DNA of 6,580 nucleotides, from contig DCXR01000072.1 in NCBI GenBank assembly GCA_002329075.1, forward strand, positions 1-6,580. Direction: 5' to 3'. Source of the DNA: Candidatus Neomicrothrix sp. UBA2131. Its GTDB lineage: Bacteria; Actinomycetota; Acidimicrobiia; Acidimicrobiales; MedAcidi-G1. Made by a program: the position numbers and the translations under genes. Under the pieces are notes generated by a model. That model saw only the letters and a program-made list of their open reading frames with translations, was not told where the DNA came from and made no database searches. Below are positions 1 to 6,027 of the stretch, one piece after another (the first letter of the stretch is position 1; each line of letters opens with the position of its first letter).

Positions 1-22
1 TCAAATCTCCCCAGCCCGACCA
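1..22 (+). tRNA. 3' end of a tRNA, probably tRNA-Pro (5' part lies outside the window)
   Basis: The first 22 bases fit the end of a tRNA exactly: T-loop from T55 (TCAAAT, 1-6), T-stem 3' strand CTCCC (7-11), acceptor 3' strand CAGCCCG (12-18), discriminator A (19) and encoded CCA (20-22). Position 72 is G, so position 1 should be C. A C1:G72 pair with A73 is characteristic of bacterial tRNA-Pro, whereas initiator tRNA has a C1/A72 mismatch. The degenerate copy at 5940-5984 carries a CTGGGGG anticodon loop, which supports Pro(GGG). The anticodon of this copy itself is not in the window, so the amino acid is inferred. Confidence 0.8.
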
Positions 23-30
23 CCTGAAAT
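1..30 (+). repeat. Left att-like direct repeat at the tRNA 3' end
   Basis: This 30-base stretch recurs at 5963-5992 in the same orientation. 26 of 30 positions match and the final 18 (AGCCCGACCACCTGAAAT) match perfectly. The match covers the tRNA end and runs 8 bases past the CCA, so it is not explained by tRNA homology alone. Tyrosine recombinases commonly integrate into tRNA 3' ends and leave such duplications. The copy here belongs to the tRNA whose structure looks sound, so it would be the restored end (attL). The att reading is inferred; the repeat is seen directly. Confidence 0.75.
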
Positions 31-146
31 GAGCCTGGAGGCACTTCTGGCTGTCCTGTAACTGGATCTTGACCTACCTTTGTGTCGTGGCTAGTGCTTC
101 GAGCGTGTCGGTGCCTGCGGCACCCGGGCGCCGTCATCGACCACGC

Positions 147-151
147 GGAGG
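147..151 (+). promoter_or_regulatory. Shine-Dalgarno GGAGG upstream of ATG 161
   Basis: GGAGG lies 9 bases before the ATG at 161. It also lies 4 bases before an ATG at 156, which opens only a two-codon frame (Met-Arg-stop). It supports 161 as a working start for the first ORF. The in-frame GTG at 260, where the DUF1330 domain begins, has no comparable site before it. Confidence 0.55.
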
Positions 152-160
152 CGTCATGAG

Positions 161-667
161 ATGACCTGCCGACAGGAGGTCCTCGCCGCGGTGCAACGCC
201 TGAGGAGTCGCACTGGACGCGAGGCCTTCCGCCTTGTCGAGATCGTTCGGGAAGTCCAGGTGGCCATCACCCCGAACACCGAACAGTTCGCCGAGTATGC
301 GAAGTCCGATCTCGACGGCGAGGTCGTCATGCTCAACCTGTTGCGGTTCGCCCGAACCGGCGCAAGCGAGAAGGAGTCCGGCGCCGCGGCATACGGCCGC
401 TACGGCGACCAGGTCACCAAGATGATCGAGGCGCAAGGCGGCACGATTGTGTGGAGCGGACTTCCCCACCATGTGTTCGTCGGCGACCCCGAGGCGGACC
501 GCTGGGATGCCGCCGTGCTCGTCATGTATCCCTCACGGGAGAAGTTCATCGAGATGGTGTCCACCCCCGAGTACAACGACGCGCACGAAGATCGCGAGAG
601 CGGCCTCGAGGCCACGGTCGTGCTCGCTTGCGAGCCTGCACCCGGCTTTCGCGTGCTCAATGGATGA
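161..667 (+). CDS. DUF1330 family protein with an extra N-terminal helix-turn-helix-like segment
   Basis: The ORF gives 168 aa. Residues about 34-165 are a DUF1330 domain (dimeric alpha/beta-barrel fold, function not established). Visible marks are EVVMLNLLRF, the AAYGRYGDQV stretch, a GG turn, a Trp before the last strands (RWDAAVLVMYPS) and a final helix with PEYNDAHEDRESGLE. Residues 1-33 are unlike the start of DUF1330 proteins. RQEVLAAVQRLRSRTGREAF followed by RLVEIVREV resembles the first helices of a small winged-helix protein cut short before its recognition helix. The start at 161 has GGAGG 9 bases upstream. A GTG at 260 begins exactly at the DUF1330 domain, but without a clear ribosome site. 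The second DUF1330 gene follows after 112 bases. The ORF is therefore either a chimera or a DUF1330 gene starting at GTG 260. The family is sure; the start and the N-terminal origin are not. Confidence 0.82.
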   Translation: MTCRQEVLAAVQRLRSRTGREAFRLVEIVREVQVAITPNTEQFAEYAKSDLDGEVVMLNLLRFARTGASEKESGAAAYGRYGDQVTKMIEAQGGTIVWSGLPHHVFVGDPEADRWDAAVLVMYPSREKFIEMVSTPEYNDAHEDRESGLEATVVLACEPAPGFRVLNG

Positions 668-779
668 GTCCCTGGGTGGCCCGCAGCCGCAGAGATGAGC
701 CGCCAGTGAGGCGCGACCGAGGTGGCCACGACAACTTGAGTGACCCATCGGATTCGAACGATCAGAACGGAGCGACTTG

Positions 780-1211
780 ATGCATCAGATGCACATCACC
801 AACGAGGTGTCGCCGAGCGACCCCGACCAGCTCGCCCAGCTCGGCGAGCCGGGTCCGGACGGGTCGATCTACATGGTCAACCTGTTGAAGTTCAAAGAGC
901 GCGCCGAGTACGAGGACGGTCGAGAAACCGACCTCACCGGCGCCGAGGCCTACGGCTTGTACGGCTCCGGGGTGGTGCCGCTGGTCGCCGAGCACGGCGG
1001 CCGGCTCGTGTTCTCCGGCGCCGTGAGTTGGCTGATGCTCGGCCAGGCCGACGACATGTGGGACCAGGTCGCCGTGGTCGAGTACCCCAACCGCGGTGCC
1101 CTCCTCGCGATGGCCACCTCGCCCGCGTACGCCGAGATCGCCGTCCACCGCAACGCCGGACTCGCCGGCCAACTCAACATCGAGACCACCGGACTCTCCG
1201 TCCCGAACTGA
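780..1211 (+). CDS. DUF1330 family protein (second copy)
   Basis: The product is 143 aa and is a DUF1330 protein across nearly all its length: SIYMVNLLKF near residue 33, then GAEAYGLYGSGV, HGGRLVFSG, MWDQVAVVEYPNRGALL and a C-terminal helix with SPAYAEIAVHRNAGL. It aligns block for block with the DUF1330 part of the gene at 161-667 but is clearly diverged, so this is an old duplication or two independently recruited relatives. ATG 780 is preferred because GGAG at 769-772 stands 7 bases upstream. TTG 777 is too close to that site, and ATG 789 is possible. The stop is 13 bases before the dehalogenase start, so the two are probably co-transcribed and this protein may bind or process a compound in the same pathway. 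The role is unknown. The 112 bases before it show no convincing promoter or hairpin. Confidence 0.88.
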   Translation: MHQMHITNEVSPSDPDQLAQLGEPGPDGSIYMVNLLKFKERAEYEDGRETDLTGAEAYGLYGSGVVPLVAEHGGRLVFSGAVSWLMLGQADDMWDQVAVVEYPNRGALLAMATSPAYAEIAVHRNAGLAGQLNIETTGLSVPN

Positions 1212-1224
1212 ACAGGAACCCGCC

Positions 1225-2133
1225 ATGCAGTCACTCCGCACCCCCGACGAACGATTCGCCGACCTCGACGGCTACCCATTTGCACCGAACTACGTCGACA
1301 TCGACGACACCGAGGGCGGCACGCTGCGCGTCCACTACCTCGACGAAGGTCCTGCCGGCGGACCGGTCGTCCTCGCGATGCACGGCGAGCCGAGTTGGAG
1401 CTACCTGTACCGCAAGATGATCCCGCCGATGGTCGCTGCCGGTCTCCGGGTCATCGCGCCCGACCTAATCGGGTTCGGCAAGTCGGACAAGCCGACCGAG
1501 AAGTCGGACTACACCTACGCGCGACACGTCGCGTGGATGCAGGCGGCGATCATCGACCACCTCGATCTGCGTGACGCCACGTTCTTCGGACAGGACTGGG
1601 GTGGGCTCGTCGGGCTGCGCCTCATCGCGGATAACCCCGACCGGTTCGCACGCGTCGTCATCGGCAACACCGGGCTCCCGACGGGTGACCGGCGGCCGAG
1701 CGATGCGTTCATGGCGTGGCAGAAGTTCAGCCAGACCACCGACGTGTTCGACATCGGCTTCCTCATCCAGAGCGCGACGATCACCGAGCTGACCGAAGCA
1801 GAGGTCGCCGCGTACGACGCGCCGTTCCCCGACGACTCCTACAAGGCCGGCGCGCGTATCTTCCCGTCGCTTGTGCCAACCTCGCCGGACGACCCGGCCG
1901 CCGATGCCAACCGCGAGGCGTGGAAGGTGTTCCAGCAGTGGGACAAGCCGCTGATCTGCTGCTTCAGCGACAGCGACCCCGTCACCGCCGGCGGTGACGC
2001 AGCGTTCCGCAAGCTGGTGCCGGGTGCCCAGGACCGACCGAAGGTCACCGTGGAGAACGCCCATCACTTCTTCCAGGAAGACGCACCGGATCAGCTCGCC
2101 CAGATCGTCGTCGACGCCGTCGCGAACGGCTGA
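1225..2133 (+). CDS. dhmA: Haloalkane dehalogenase, subfamily I (DhlA/DhmA type)
   Basis: This 302-aa alpha/beta-hydrolase hydrolyses a carbon-halogen bond of haloalkanes to an alcohol, halide and proton, in the cytoplasm. The oxyanion segment is HGEPSWSYLYRKMIP (residues 53-67), the HGEP-S/T-W form typical of subfamily I. The nucleophile elbow GQDWGG gives Asp124 with halide-binding Trp125. A second halide-binding Trp is likely Trp165 (AFMAWQKF), matching the place of DhlA Trp175. The acid is likely Asp251 (SDSDP) and the base His281 (NAHHFFQED). All catalytic residues appear present and the length is normal. ATG 1225 has AGGA 7 bases upstream; the frame is open further upstream, but that part only overlaps the DUF1330 gene. 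No signal peptide is visible. The next gene starts after 27 bases. The symbol is by subfamily resemblance only, and the substrate cannot be read from sequence. Confidence 0.94.
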   Translation: MQSLRTPDERFADLDGYPFAPNYVDIDDTEGGTLRVHYLDEGPAGGPVVLAMHGEPSWSYLYRKMIPPMVAAGLRVIAPDLIGFGKSDKPTEKSDYTYARHVAWMQAAIIDHLDLRDATFFGQDWGGLVGLRLIADNPDRFARVVIGNTGLPTGDRRPSDAFMAWQKFSQTTDVFDIGFLIQSATITELTEAEVAAYDAPFPDDSYKAGARIFPSLVPTSPDDPAADANREAWKVFQQWDKPLICCFSDSDPVTAGGDAAFRKLVPGAQDRPKVTVENAHHFFQEDAPDQLAQIVVDAVANG

Positions 2134-2160
2134 CGCGATCGCCGCAGTCGAGGTTCTCCT

Positions 2161-2634
2161 ATGACGACCGAAGAACGCACCGGTGTGATCGATGCACCAC
2201 CCGACCGGGTGTGGGATGTGCTCGCCGACTACGGCGCGATTGCGTCGTGGGCACCGAACGTCGATCATTCGTGTCTCCTGACCGAGCGCGCCGACGGCGT
2301 CGGCGCGGTGCGCCGCATCCAGACCGGTCGGACGACGCTGCGCGAGGCGGTCGAGACCTGGGAGCCCTCCGCATCGCTGTCGTACCGGATCATCGGGCTG
2401 CCTCCCATCGTCCGGTCCGCGACGAACACCTGGCGTCTGGCCGGGTCGGGCGACTCGACGACGGTGACGCTCACCTCCGAGATCGACTGCGGCCCGCGAC
2501 CACCGCAGCAGGTGATCGCCCGGGTGGTCGGCCGGCGCCTCGCCGCAGCGTCCGAGCAGATGGTCGCCGGACTCACCGAACGATGTGAGCTCGCCGAGGG
2601 CGGGCCCGGCCGATCCGCAGGAGACGAGCGATGA
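2161..2634 (+). CDS. SRPBCC (START/Bet v1-like) family protein
   Basis: The 157-aa protein has the pattern of the SRPBCC superfamily, often annotated polyketide cyclase/dehydrase. It opens with VIDAPPDRVWDVLADYGAIASWAP (residues 9-32), the usual first strand, 'VWxxLaDy' helix and WxP turn. Then come a GVGAVRRIQ strand, a REAVETWEP strand with LSYRI, and a final helix rich in Val/Ala/Arg (about 118-145). Such proteins form a deep hydrophobic pocket that binds lipids or aromatic ligands, and some are enzymes. No catalytic residues can be assigned. ATG 2161 has GAGG 7 bases upstream. The stop overlaps the next start as ATGA (2631-2634), so translation is probably coupled to the sulfatase gene. 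The last 15 or so residues look disordered. The ligand is unknown; one intermediate of the same pathway is an inference from the gene order. Confidence 0.88.
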   Translation: MTTEERTGVIDAPPDRVWDVLADYGAIASWAPNVDHSCLLTERADGVGAVRRIQTGRTTLREAVETWEPSASLSYRIIGLPPIVRSATNTWRLAGSGDSTTVTLTSEIDCGPRPPQQVIARVVGRRLAAASEQMVAGLTERCELAEGGPGRSAGDER

Positions 2635-5246
2635 GCACCGAGTCGCGGCCCGACGTGGTCGTCATCATGACTGATCAGGAGCGGGCGGCACCGCCGTACG
2701 AATCCGACGAACTCACGGCGTGGCGACGCGACACGCTCGCCAGCGCTCGGTGGTTCGACGAACACGCAGTCAGCTTCAGGCGGCACTACACGGGCTCGCT
2801 CGCGTGCGTGCCGAGTCGCCCGACGATCTTCACCGGCCAGTACCCCGACGTGCACGGCGTCACCCAGACCAACGGGCTCGGCAAGATGGCCGACGACTCG
2901 CGGATGCGGTGGCTCCGCCCCGGCGAGGTGCCGACGCTCGGGCACTGGTTCCGGGTGGGCGGGTACGACACGCACTACGACGGCAAGTGGCACATCACCC
3001 ACGCCGACCTGCACGACGAGTGGGGGGAGCGCATCGACACCAACGACGACGACGGCAATGTGCTCACCGACGGAGTCCAGCGCTACCTCGACGCCGACCC
3101 GCTCGATGAGTTCGGGTTCTCCGGCTGGGTCGGACCTGAACCGCATGGCGGTCGACTCGCCGACTCGGGCCTGCGCCGCGACCCGCTCATCGCCGACCGT
3201 GTCGTCGCGTGGCTCGACGACCGCTACGCCCGTCGGCGTGCTGGCGACGCCGACGCCCAACGCCCGTTCCTGCTCGTGGTGAGCTTCGTCAACCCGCACG
3301 ACATCGTGCTGTTCCCCGGGTGGGCGCGGCTCGATCCGCTGGAGGTGTCGCCGCTCGATCCGCCACACGTTGCACCCGCGCCGACCCACGACGAGGACCT
3401 CGCCACCAAGCCCGCTGCGCAGATCGCCTACCGCGAGTCCTATCCCAGCACGTACGGCCCGGCGCCGGCCGTCACGCGTGTCTATCAGCGCAACGCACAG
3501 CGGTACCGCGACCTGTACTACCGGCTGCACGCCGAGGTCGACGGTCCGATCGACCGTGTGCGTCGCGCCGTCACCGACGGCGGGTCCGACGAGGCGGTGA
3601 TCGTGCGCACGTCCGACCACGGCGAGCTGCTCGGCGCCCACGGCGGTCTGCACCAGAAGTGGTTCAACCTGTACGACGAGGCGACGCGCGTACCGTTCGC
3701 GATCGCACGGATCGGTCAGCGTGCGACGTCGGGGGCGAGCGTCGACGCGGCTCCGACCTCGCACGTCGACATCGTCCCGACGCTGCTGGCCGCTGCGGGC
3801 ATCGACGAGGCGATAGCGGCCGCGATGTTGCGGTCGGACTTCTCCGAGGTGCACAACCTTCCCGGCACCGACCTCATGCCCGTCGTCGAGGACCCGGCGG
3901 TCGCCGGCGACGATCGCCGGGTCTATCTGCTCACCCGCGACAACATGCCCGAGGGGGACTCTGGCGCGTCTGGGCTCGCCCGCCGACTCGGCCGCGTCGA
4001 GAAGCAGCCGGCACCGTTGCGGATCCAGGTGCCCGCTCACGTGGCGGCCAACTTCGAGGGTCTCGTCGCCCGCGTCGGCGACGACGTCGCCGGTGGTGCC
4101 GGTCATCTCTGGAAGCTCGTGCGCAGCTTCGACGATCCGGCCACCTGGACCGAGCCGGGTCAGCGTCATCTCGCGGCCACCGGTCCCGCTGGGCCCGAGT
4201 ACCGGACGGCCGTGATCCCCGACCAGTGGGAGCTCTACGACCTCGACACCGATCCGATCGAGGCCGATAACCGGTGGAACGACCCCGCTGCGGCCGCGGT
4301 GTTCGACCACCTCAGCGCGACGCTCGCCGCGGAGCGTGAGCGCGCCGTCCCGACACGCAACGAACCGTGGCCGTACGCCACCCGGCAACCATCAGGAGGT
4401 CCTGTGACCAAGACCGTGCCACCGCCCGCCCGCCTGCTCCGCAAGGTCCTGAAGAAGGTCGGACTGCACCCCGACGATCCCGATGCGACCGAGTTCCGCC
4501 TACCCGGTCGACGTGCGTTGATCGTCGCCACGAACGCCGGCCAACTCGACGTGGGCAAGCCCACCGGGGTCTTCGCCAGCGAGATGACGGTGCCGTACTA
4601 CGCATTCCTCGACGCGGGCATGGACGTCGACGTCGCCAGCCCGGCCGGCGGCGTGATCCCCGTCGACCCGCAGTCGATCAAGCCGGTCACCCGGACCGTC
4701 GACGACGACCGTTTCCTCGCGGACGACGACTTCAAGGCGAAGGTCACGGACTCCCTCGCGGTCGGTGAGCTCGACATGGCCGACTACGACATCGTGTTCC
4801 TCGCCGGTGGGTGGGGGGCGGCGTTCGACTTCGGGTTCTCCGACGAACTCGCCGCCAAGATCACCGAGGCGAACGCTGCGGGCAAGCTGATCGGTGGGGT
4901 GTGCCACGGGCCGCTCGGCCTGATCAACGCAACGGCGCCCGACGGACGGCCGCTGGTCGAGGGCCGCCGGGTGTCAGGCGTGACCGACAAGCAGGTGAGA
5001 GAGCTGGGCATCACCGCGACACCGCATCACCCGGAGACGGAGCTGCGGGCGAAGGGGGCCCTCTTCGAGAGCCAGACGAAGCGCCGCGACCCGCTCGCCA
5101 ACCACTGGGTGGTCGACGACAACCTCGTCACCGGCCAGAACCAGAACGCCGCGCCGATGGTCGCGCGCGAACTCATGGCCCTGCTCAGCGACAGCGGGCA
5201 ACTCCCCGGGGGACGCGACCCAAACAGCGACGAGGCGATGGCCTAG
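2631..5246 (+). CDS. Sulfatase fused in frame to a DJ-1/PfpI domain
   Basis: The 871-aa ORF holds two proteins normally separate. Residues 1 to about 585 are a type I sulfatase of the alkaline-phosphatase fold. Metal ligands are Asp15 (TDQ) and Asp329-His330 (SDHGE). The CVPSR motif at 59-63 has the Cys that is converted to formylglycine. KWH (119-121), NPHD (221-224) and QKW (Lys343) fit further active-site positions, and ELYDLDTDP (534-542) is the usual C-terminal mark. The DQ form resembles choline-sulfatase and phosphonate-monoesterase-like members, so the ester is uncertain. No formylglycine-generating enzyme is in the window. Residues 627-860 are a DJ-1/PfpI domain: Glu651, AGGWGAAFDF, nucleophile Cys758 in GVCHGP, and LVTGQNQNAAP. 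The start has AGGAGA 6 bases upstream and overlaps the SRPBCC stop. The joint at codons 588-592 encodes a strong ribosome site and GTG, so two products, or a lost stop or frameshift, are possible. Confidence 0.88.
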   Translation: MSTESRPDVVVIMTDQERAAPPYESDELTAWRRDTLASARWFDEHAVSFRRHYTGSLACVPSRPTIFTGQYPDVHGVTQTNGLGKMADDSRMRWLRPGEVPTLGHWFRVGGYDTHYDGKWHITHADLHDEWGERIDTNDDDGNVLTDGVQRYLDADPLDEFGFSGWVGPEPHGGRLADSGLRRDPLIADRVVAWLDDRYARRRAGDADAQRPFLLVVSFVNPHDIVLFPGWARLDPLEVSPLDPPHVAPAPTHDEDLATKPAAQIAYRESYPSTYGPAPAVTRVYQRNAQRYRDLYYRLHAEVDGPIDRVRRAVTDGGSDEAVIVRTSDHGELLGAHGGLHQKWFNLYDEATRVPFAIARIGQRATSGASVDAAPTSHVDIVPTLLAAAGIDEAIAAAMLRSDFSEVHNLPGTDLMPVVEDPAVAGDDRRVYLLTRDNMPEGDSGASGLARRLGRVEKQPAPLRIQVPAHVAANFEGLVARVGDDVAGGAGHLWKLVRSFDDPATWTEPGQRHLAATGPAGPEYRTAVIPDQWELYDLDTDPIEADNRWNDPAAAAVFDHLSATLAAERERAVPTRNEPWPYATRQPSGGPVTKTVPPPARLLRKVLKKVGLHPDDPDATEFRLPGRRALIVATNAGQLDVGKPTGVFASEMTVPYYAFLDAGMDVDVASPAGGVIPVDPQSIKPVTRTVDDDRFLADDDFKAKVTDSLAVGELDMADYDIVFLAGGWGAAFDFGFSDELAAKITEANAAGKLIGGVCHGPLGLINATAPDGRPLVEGRRVSGVTDKQVRELGITATPHHPETELRAKGALFESQTKRRDPLANHWVVDDNLVTGQNQNAAPMVARELMALLSDSGQLPGGRDPNSDEAMA
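4394..4399 (+). promoter_or_regulatory. Internal Shine-Dalgarno AGGAGG before GTG 4404
   Basis: A full AGGAGG lies inside the long sulfatase/DJ-1 frame, 4 bases before an in-frame GTG at 4404, exactly between the two domains. The GTG is part of GTGA: the next frame over (stop TGA at 4405-4407) would end there with a 4-base overlap, like the ATGA overlaps at 2631 and 5848. This suggests that the DJ-1 part was, or still is, translated from its own start. Confidence 0.6.
4404..5246 (+). CDS. DJ-1/PfpI (class I glutamine amidotransferase-like) protein from an internal start, alternative product
   Basis: If translation begins at GTG 4404, the product is 280 aa and close to the size of larger DJ-1/PfpI (Hsp31-like) proteins. 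After a basic leader rich in Lys/Arg (RLLRKVLKKVGLHPDDPD), the fold begins at RRALIVATN. It carries a conserved Glu in ASEMTVPYYAFLDAGM (Glu60 in this numbering), the glycine-rich AGGWGAAFDF, the nucleophile Cys167 in GVCHGPLGL, and DDNLVTGQNQNAAP near the end. Family members act as deglycases, glyoxalases, chaperones or hydrolases, and which applies here cannot be told. AGGAGG 4 bases upstream supports this start. It is listed in addition to the long ORF because sequence alone cannot decide between a true fusion, dual translation, or separate genes merged by a mutation. The stop is 5 bases before the DinB-like gene. Confidence 0.5.
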   Translation: MTKTVPPPARLLRKVLKKVGLHPDDPDATEFRLPGRRALIVATNAGQLDVGKPTGVFASEMTVPYYAFLDAGMDVDVASPAGGVIPVDPQSIKPVTRTVDDDRFLADDDFKAKVTDSLAVGELDMADYDIVFLAGGWGAAFDFGFSDELAAKITEANAAGKLIGGVCHGPLGLINATAPDGRPLVEGRRVSGVTDKQVRELGITATPHHPETELRAKGALFESQTKRRDPLANHWVVDDNLVTGQNQNAAPMVARELMALLSDSGQLPGGRDPNSDEAMA

Positions 5247-5251
5247 AGCGA

Positions 5252-5851
5252 ATGGTCGCGCCAATGAGCATGGACGACACTCAGGTGCTCAACCTCGTGC
5301 AGGATTCTCTGGTACGGCGCATGCGGACGATGTTCTCGCTGTACTACGACGCGGTCGACACCATGAGCCTCGAGCAGGTCAACCATGTCGATCAGCCGGG
5401 CCGCCTCCCGATCGCCTTCTCGCTGTTCCACTACGTCAACATCCACGACGGCAGCTTCATGCTGATCACCGGTGAGATGCCGATCTGGGACGACGAGTGG
5501 GAAGCGCGGGTGCAACCGGCGATCTCGGCGCACGGCAAGGGCCAACCTGTCGACGAGATGGCCAAGCAGCGCATCGGTGACTACGAGGGTTTCAAGGACT
5601 ACCAGCGGGAGGTGTTTTCCCGTACCCAGGCGCATCTCGAGTCGATGGATCCGAATGGCCTCCTCCGGGTCGTGATCGCGAAGCCGTACCCGCCGGAGGT
5701 GGCCACCACGTACAGCGCCCGCTGCGCGGGTGACGCAGGCATCACGGTGCTCGATGCGTTCGAGTGCTGGCACTACCAGCACGGTCTGCGCCACATGGGT
5801 GAGATCGAGTTGGCCCGAGGATTCCTGGGTCTCTCCGGGATGACAGCATGA
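5252..5851 (+). CDS. DinB-like (DinB/YfiT superfamily) metal-binding protein
   Basis: The 199-aa protein has the helical-bundle pattern of the DinB/YfiT group. The second helix gives SLFHYVNIHDGSF (His60 and His65), and the last part gives CWHYQHGLRHMGEIELARGFLGL (His174, His177, His181). The HxxxHxGEI end is typical of the metal site, usually three His, here most likely one of His60/His65 with His177 and His181. Members include thiol-dependent transferases and isomerases; in actinobacteria some use mycothiol. Which reaction is done here is unknown. ATG 5252 is chosen because it lies 5 bases after the previous stop with a weak GAG site; ATG 5264 and ATG 5270 are in frame and equally plausible. 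The stop overlaps another ATG (ATGA, 5848-5851). It is the last complete gene of the operon before the right repeat. Confidence 0.85.
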   Translation: MVAPMSMDDTQVLNLVQDSLVRRMRTMFSLYYDAVDTMSLEQVNHVDQPGRLPIAFSLFHYVNIHDGSFMLITGEMPIWDDEWEARVQPAISAHGKGQPVDEMAKQRIGDYEGFKDYQREVFSRTQAHLESMDPNGLLRVVIAKPYPPEVATTYSARCAGDAGITVLDAFECWHYQHGLRHMGEIELARGFLGLSGMTA

Positions 5852-5976
5852 GCGACGTCGAACCGGTGATCAACCCGAACCGCAGGCCACAACACGTTTC
5901 AGGACGTTTGCGCAGGTCACGGGTTCGGGGTCAAGCGATCTGGGGGACCGAAGGTCGGGAGTTCAAGTCTCGGTAG
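5848..5976 (+). pseudogene. Truncated start of a further operon gene, ending in the tRNA remnant
   Basis: An ATG overlaps the DinB-like stop as ATGA, the same coupling as at 2631. It opens 42 codons starting MSDVEPVINPNRRP. From roughly codon 15 the peptide becomes Arg-rich and low in sense (GRLRRSRVRGQAIWG), and from codon 31 on it is only the translated tRNA-Pro remnant, ending at TAG 5974-5976. I read it as the first few codons of a real gene cut off by the junction. The original product cannot be identified. It is also possible that the ATG is chance and nothing is made. Confidence 0.45.
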
Positions 5977-5984
5977 CCCGACCA
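5940..5984 (+). pseudogene. Degenerate 3' half of tRNA-Pro(GGG)
   Basis: Spacing fits a tRNA exactly from the anticodon loop on: loop CTGGGGG (5940-5946, anticodon GGG), stem 3' strand ACCGA, variable loop AGGTC (5952-5956), T-stem GGGAG, T-loop TTCAAGT (5962-5968), T-stem CTCGG, acceptor TAGCCCG (5974-5980), A, CCA (5982-5984). Two T-stem pairs are broken (CTCGG where CTCCC is needed) and the upstream bases do not form a good anticodon stem, D-arm or acceptor. It is therefore not a working tRNA but a displaced 3' part, as left at the far end of a tRNA-integrated element. Confidence 0.72.
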
Positions 5985-5992
5985 CCTGAAAT
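5963..5992 (+). repeat. Right att-like direct repeat
   Basis: This is the partner of bases 1-30, with 4 mismatches (three of them adjacent, in the T-stem/acceptor boundary) and 18 perfect bases at the right end, including 8 beyond the CCA. After base 5992 the similarity to the sequence following base 30 stops at once. The changes break tRNA pairing, as expected for a copy no longer under selection. Confidence 0.75.
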
Positions 5993-6027
5993 CCCTGTCT
6001 GGATAGGAAGATTGCAGAAGTTGGATA

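Noticed and set aside
31..146. Possible small gene after the tRNA (ATG at 29, ten codons)
   Set aside because: It is too short, overlaps the repeat, and has no ribosome site. I see nothing I can support in this stretch.
736..764. TTGAGT as a possible -35 box before the second DUF1330 gene
   Set aside because: No acceptable -10 hexamer lies 16-18 bases further on.
1096..1224. Upstream extension of the dehalogenase frame
   Set aside because: It overlaps the DUF1330 gene, gives a low-complexity Pro/Arg/Ser peptide, and ATG 1225 has a good ribosome site.
2265..4388. 707-aa open frame on the minus strand opposite the SRPBCC and sulfatase genes
   Set aside because: It is the antisense shadow of GC-rich codons. 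The peptide is Arg/Val/Gly-rich with no domain, while the plus strand has clear catalytic motifs throughout.
4811..5251. Upstream extension of the DinB-like frame
   Set aside because: It overlaps the DJ-1 domain coding sequence and yields an Arg/Gly-rich peptide without family features.
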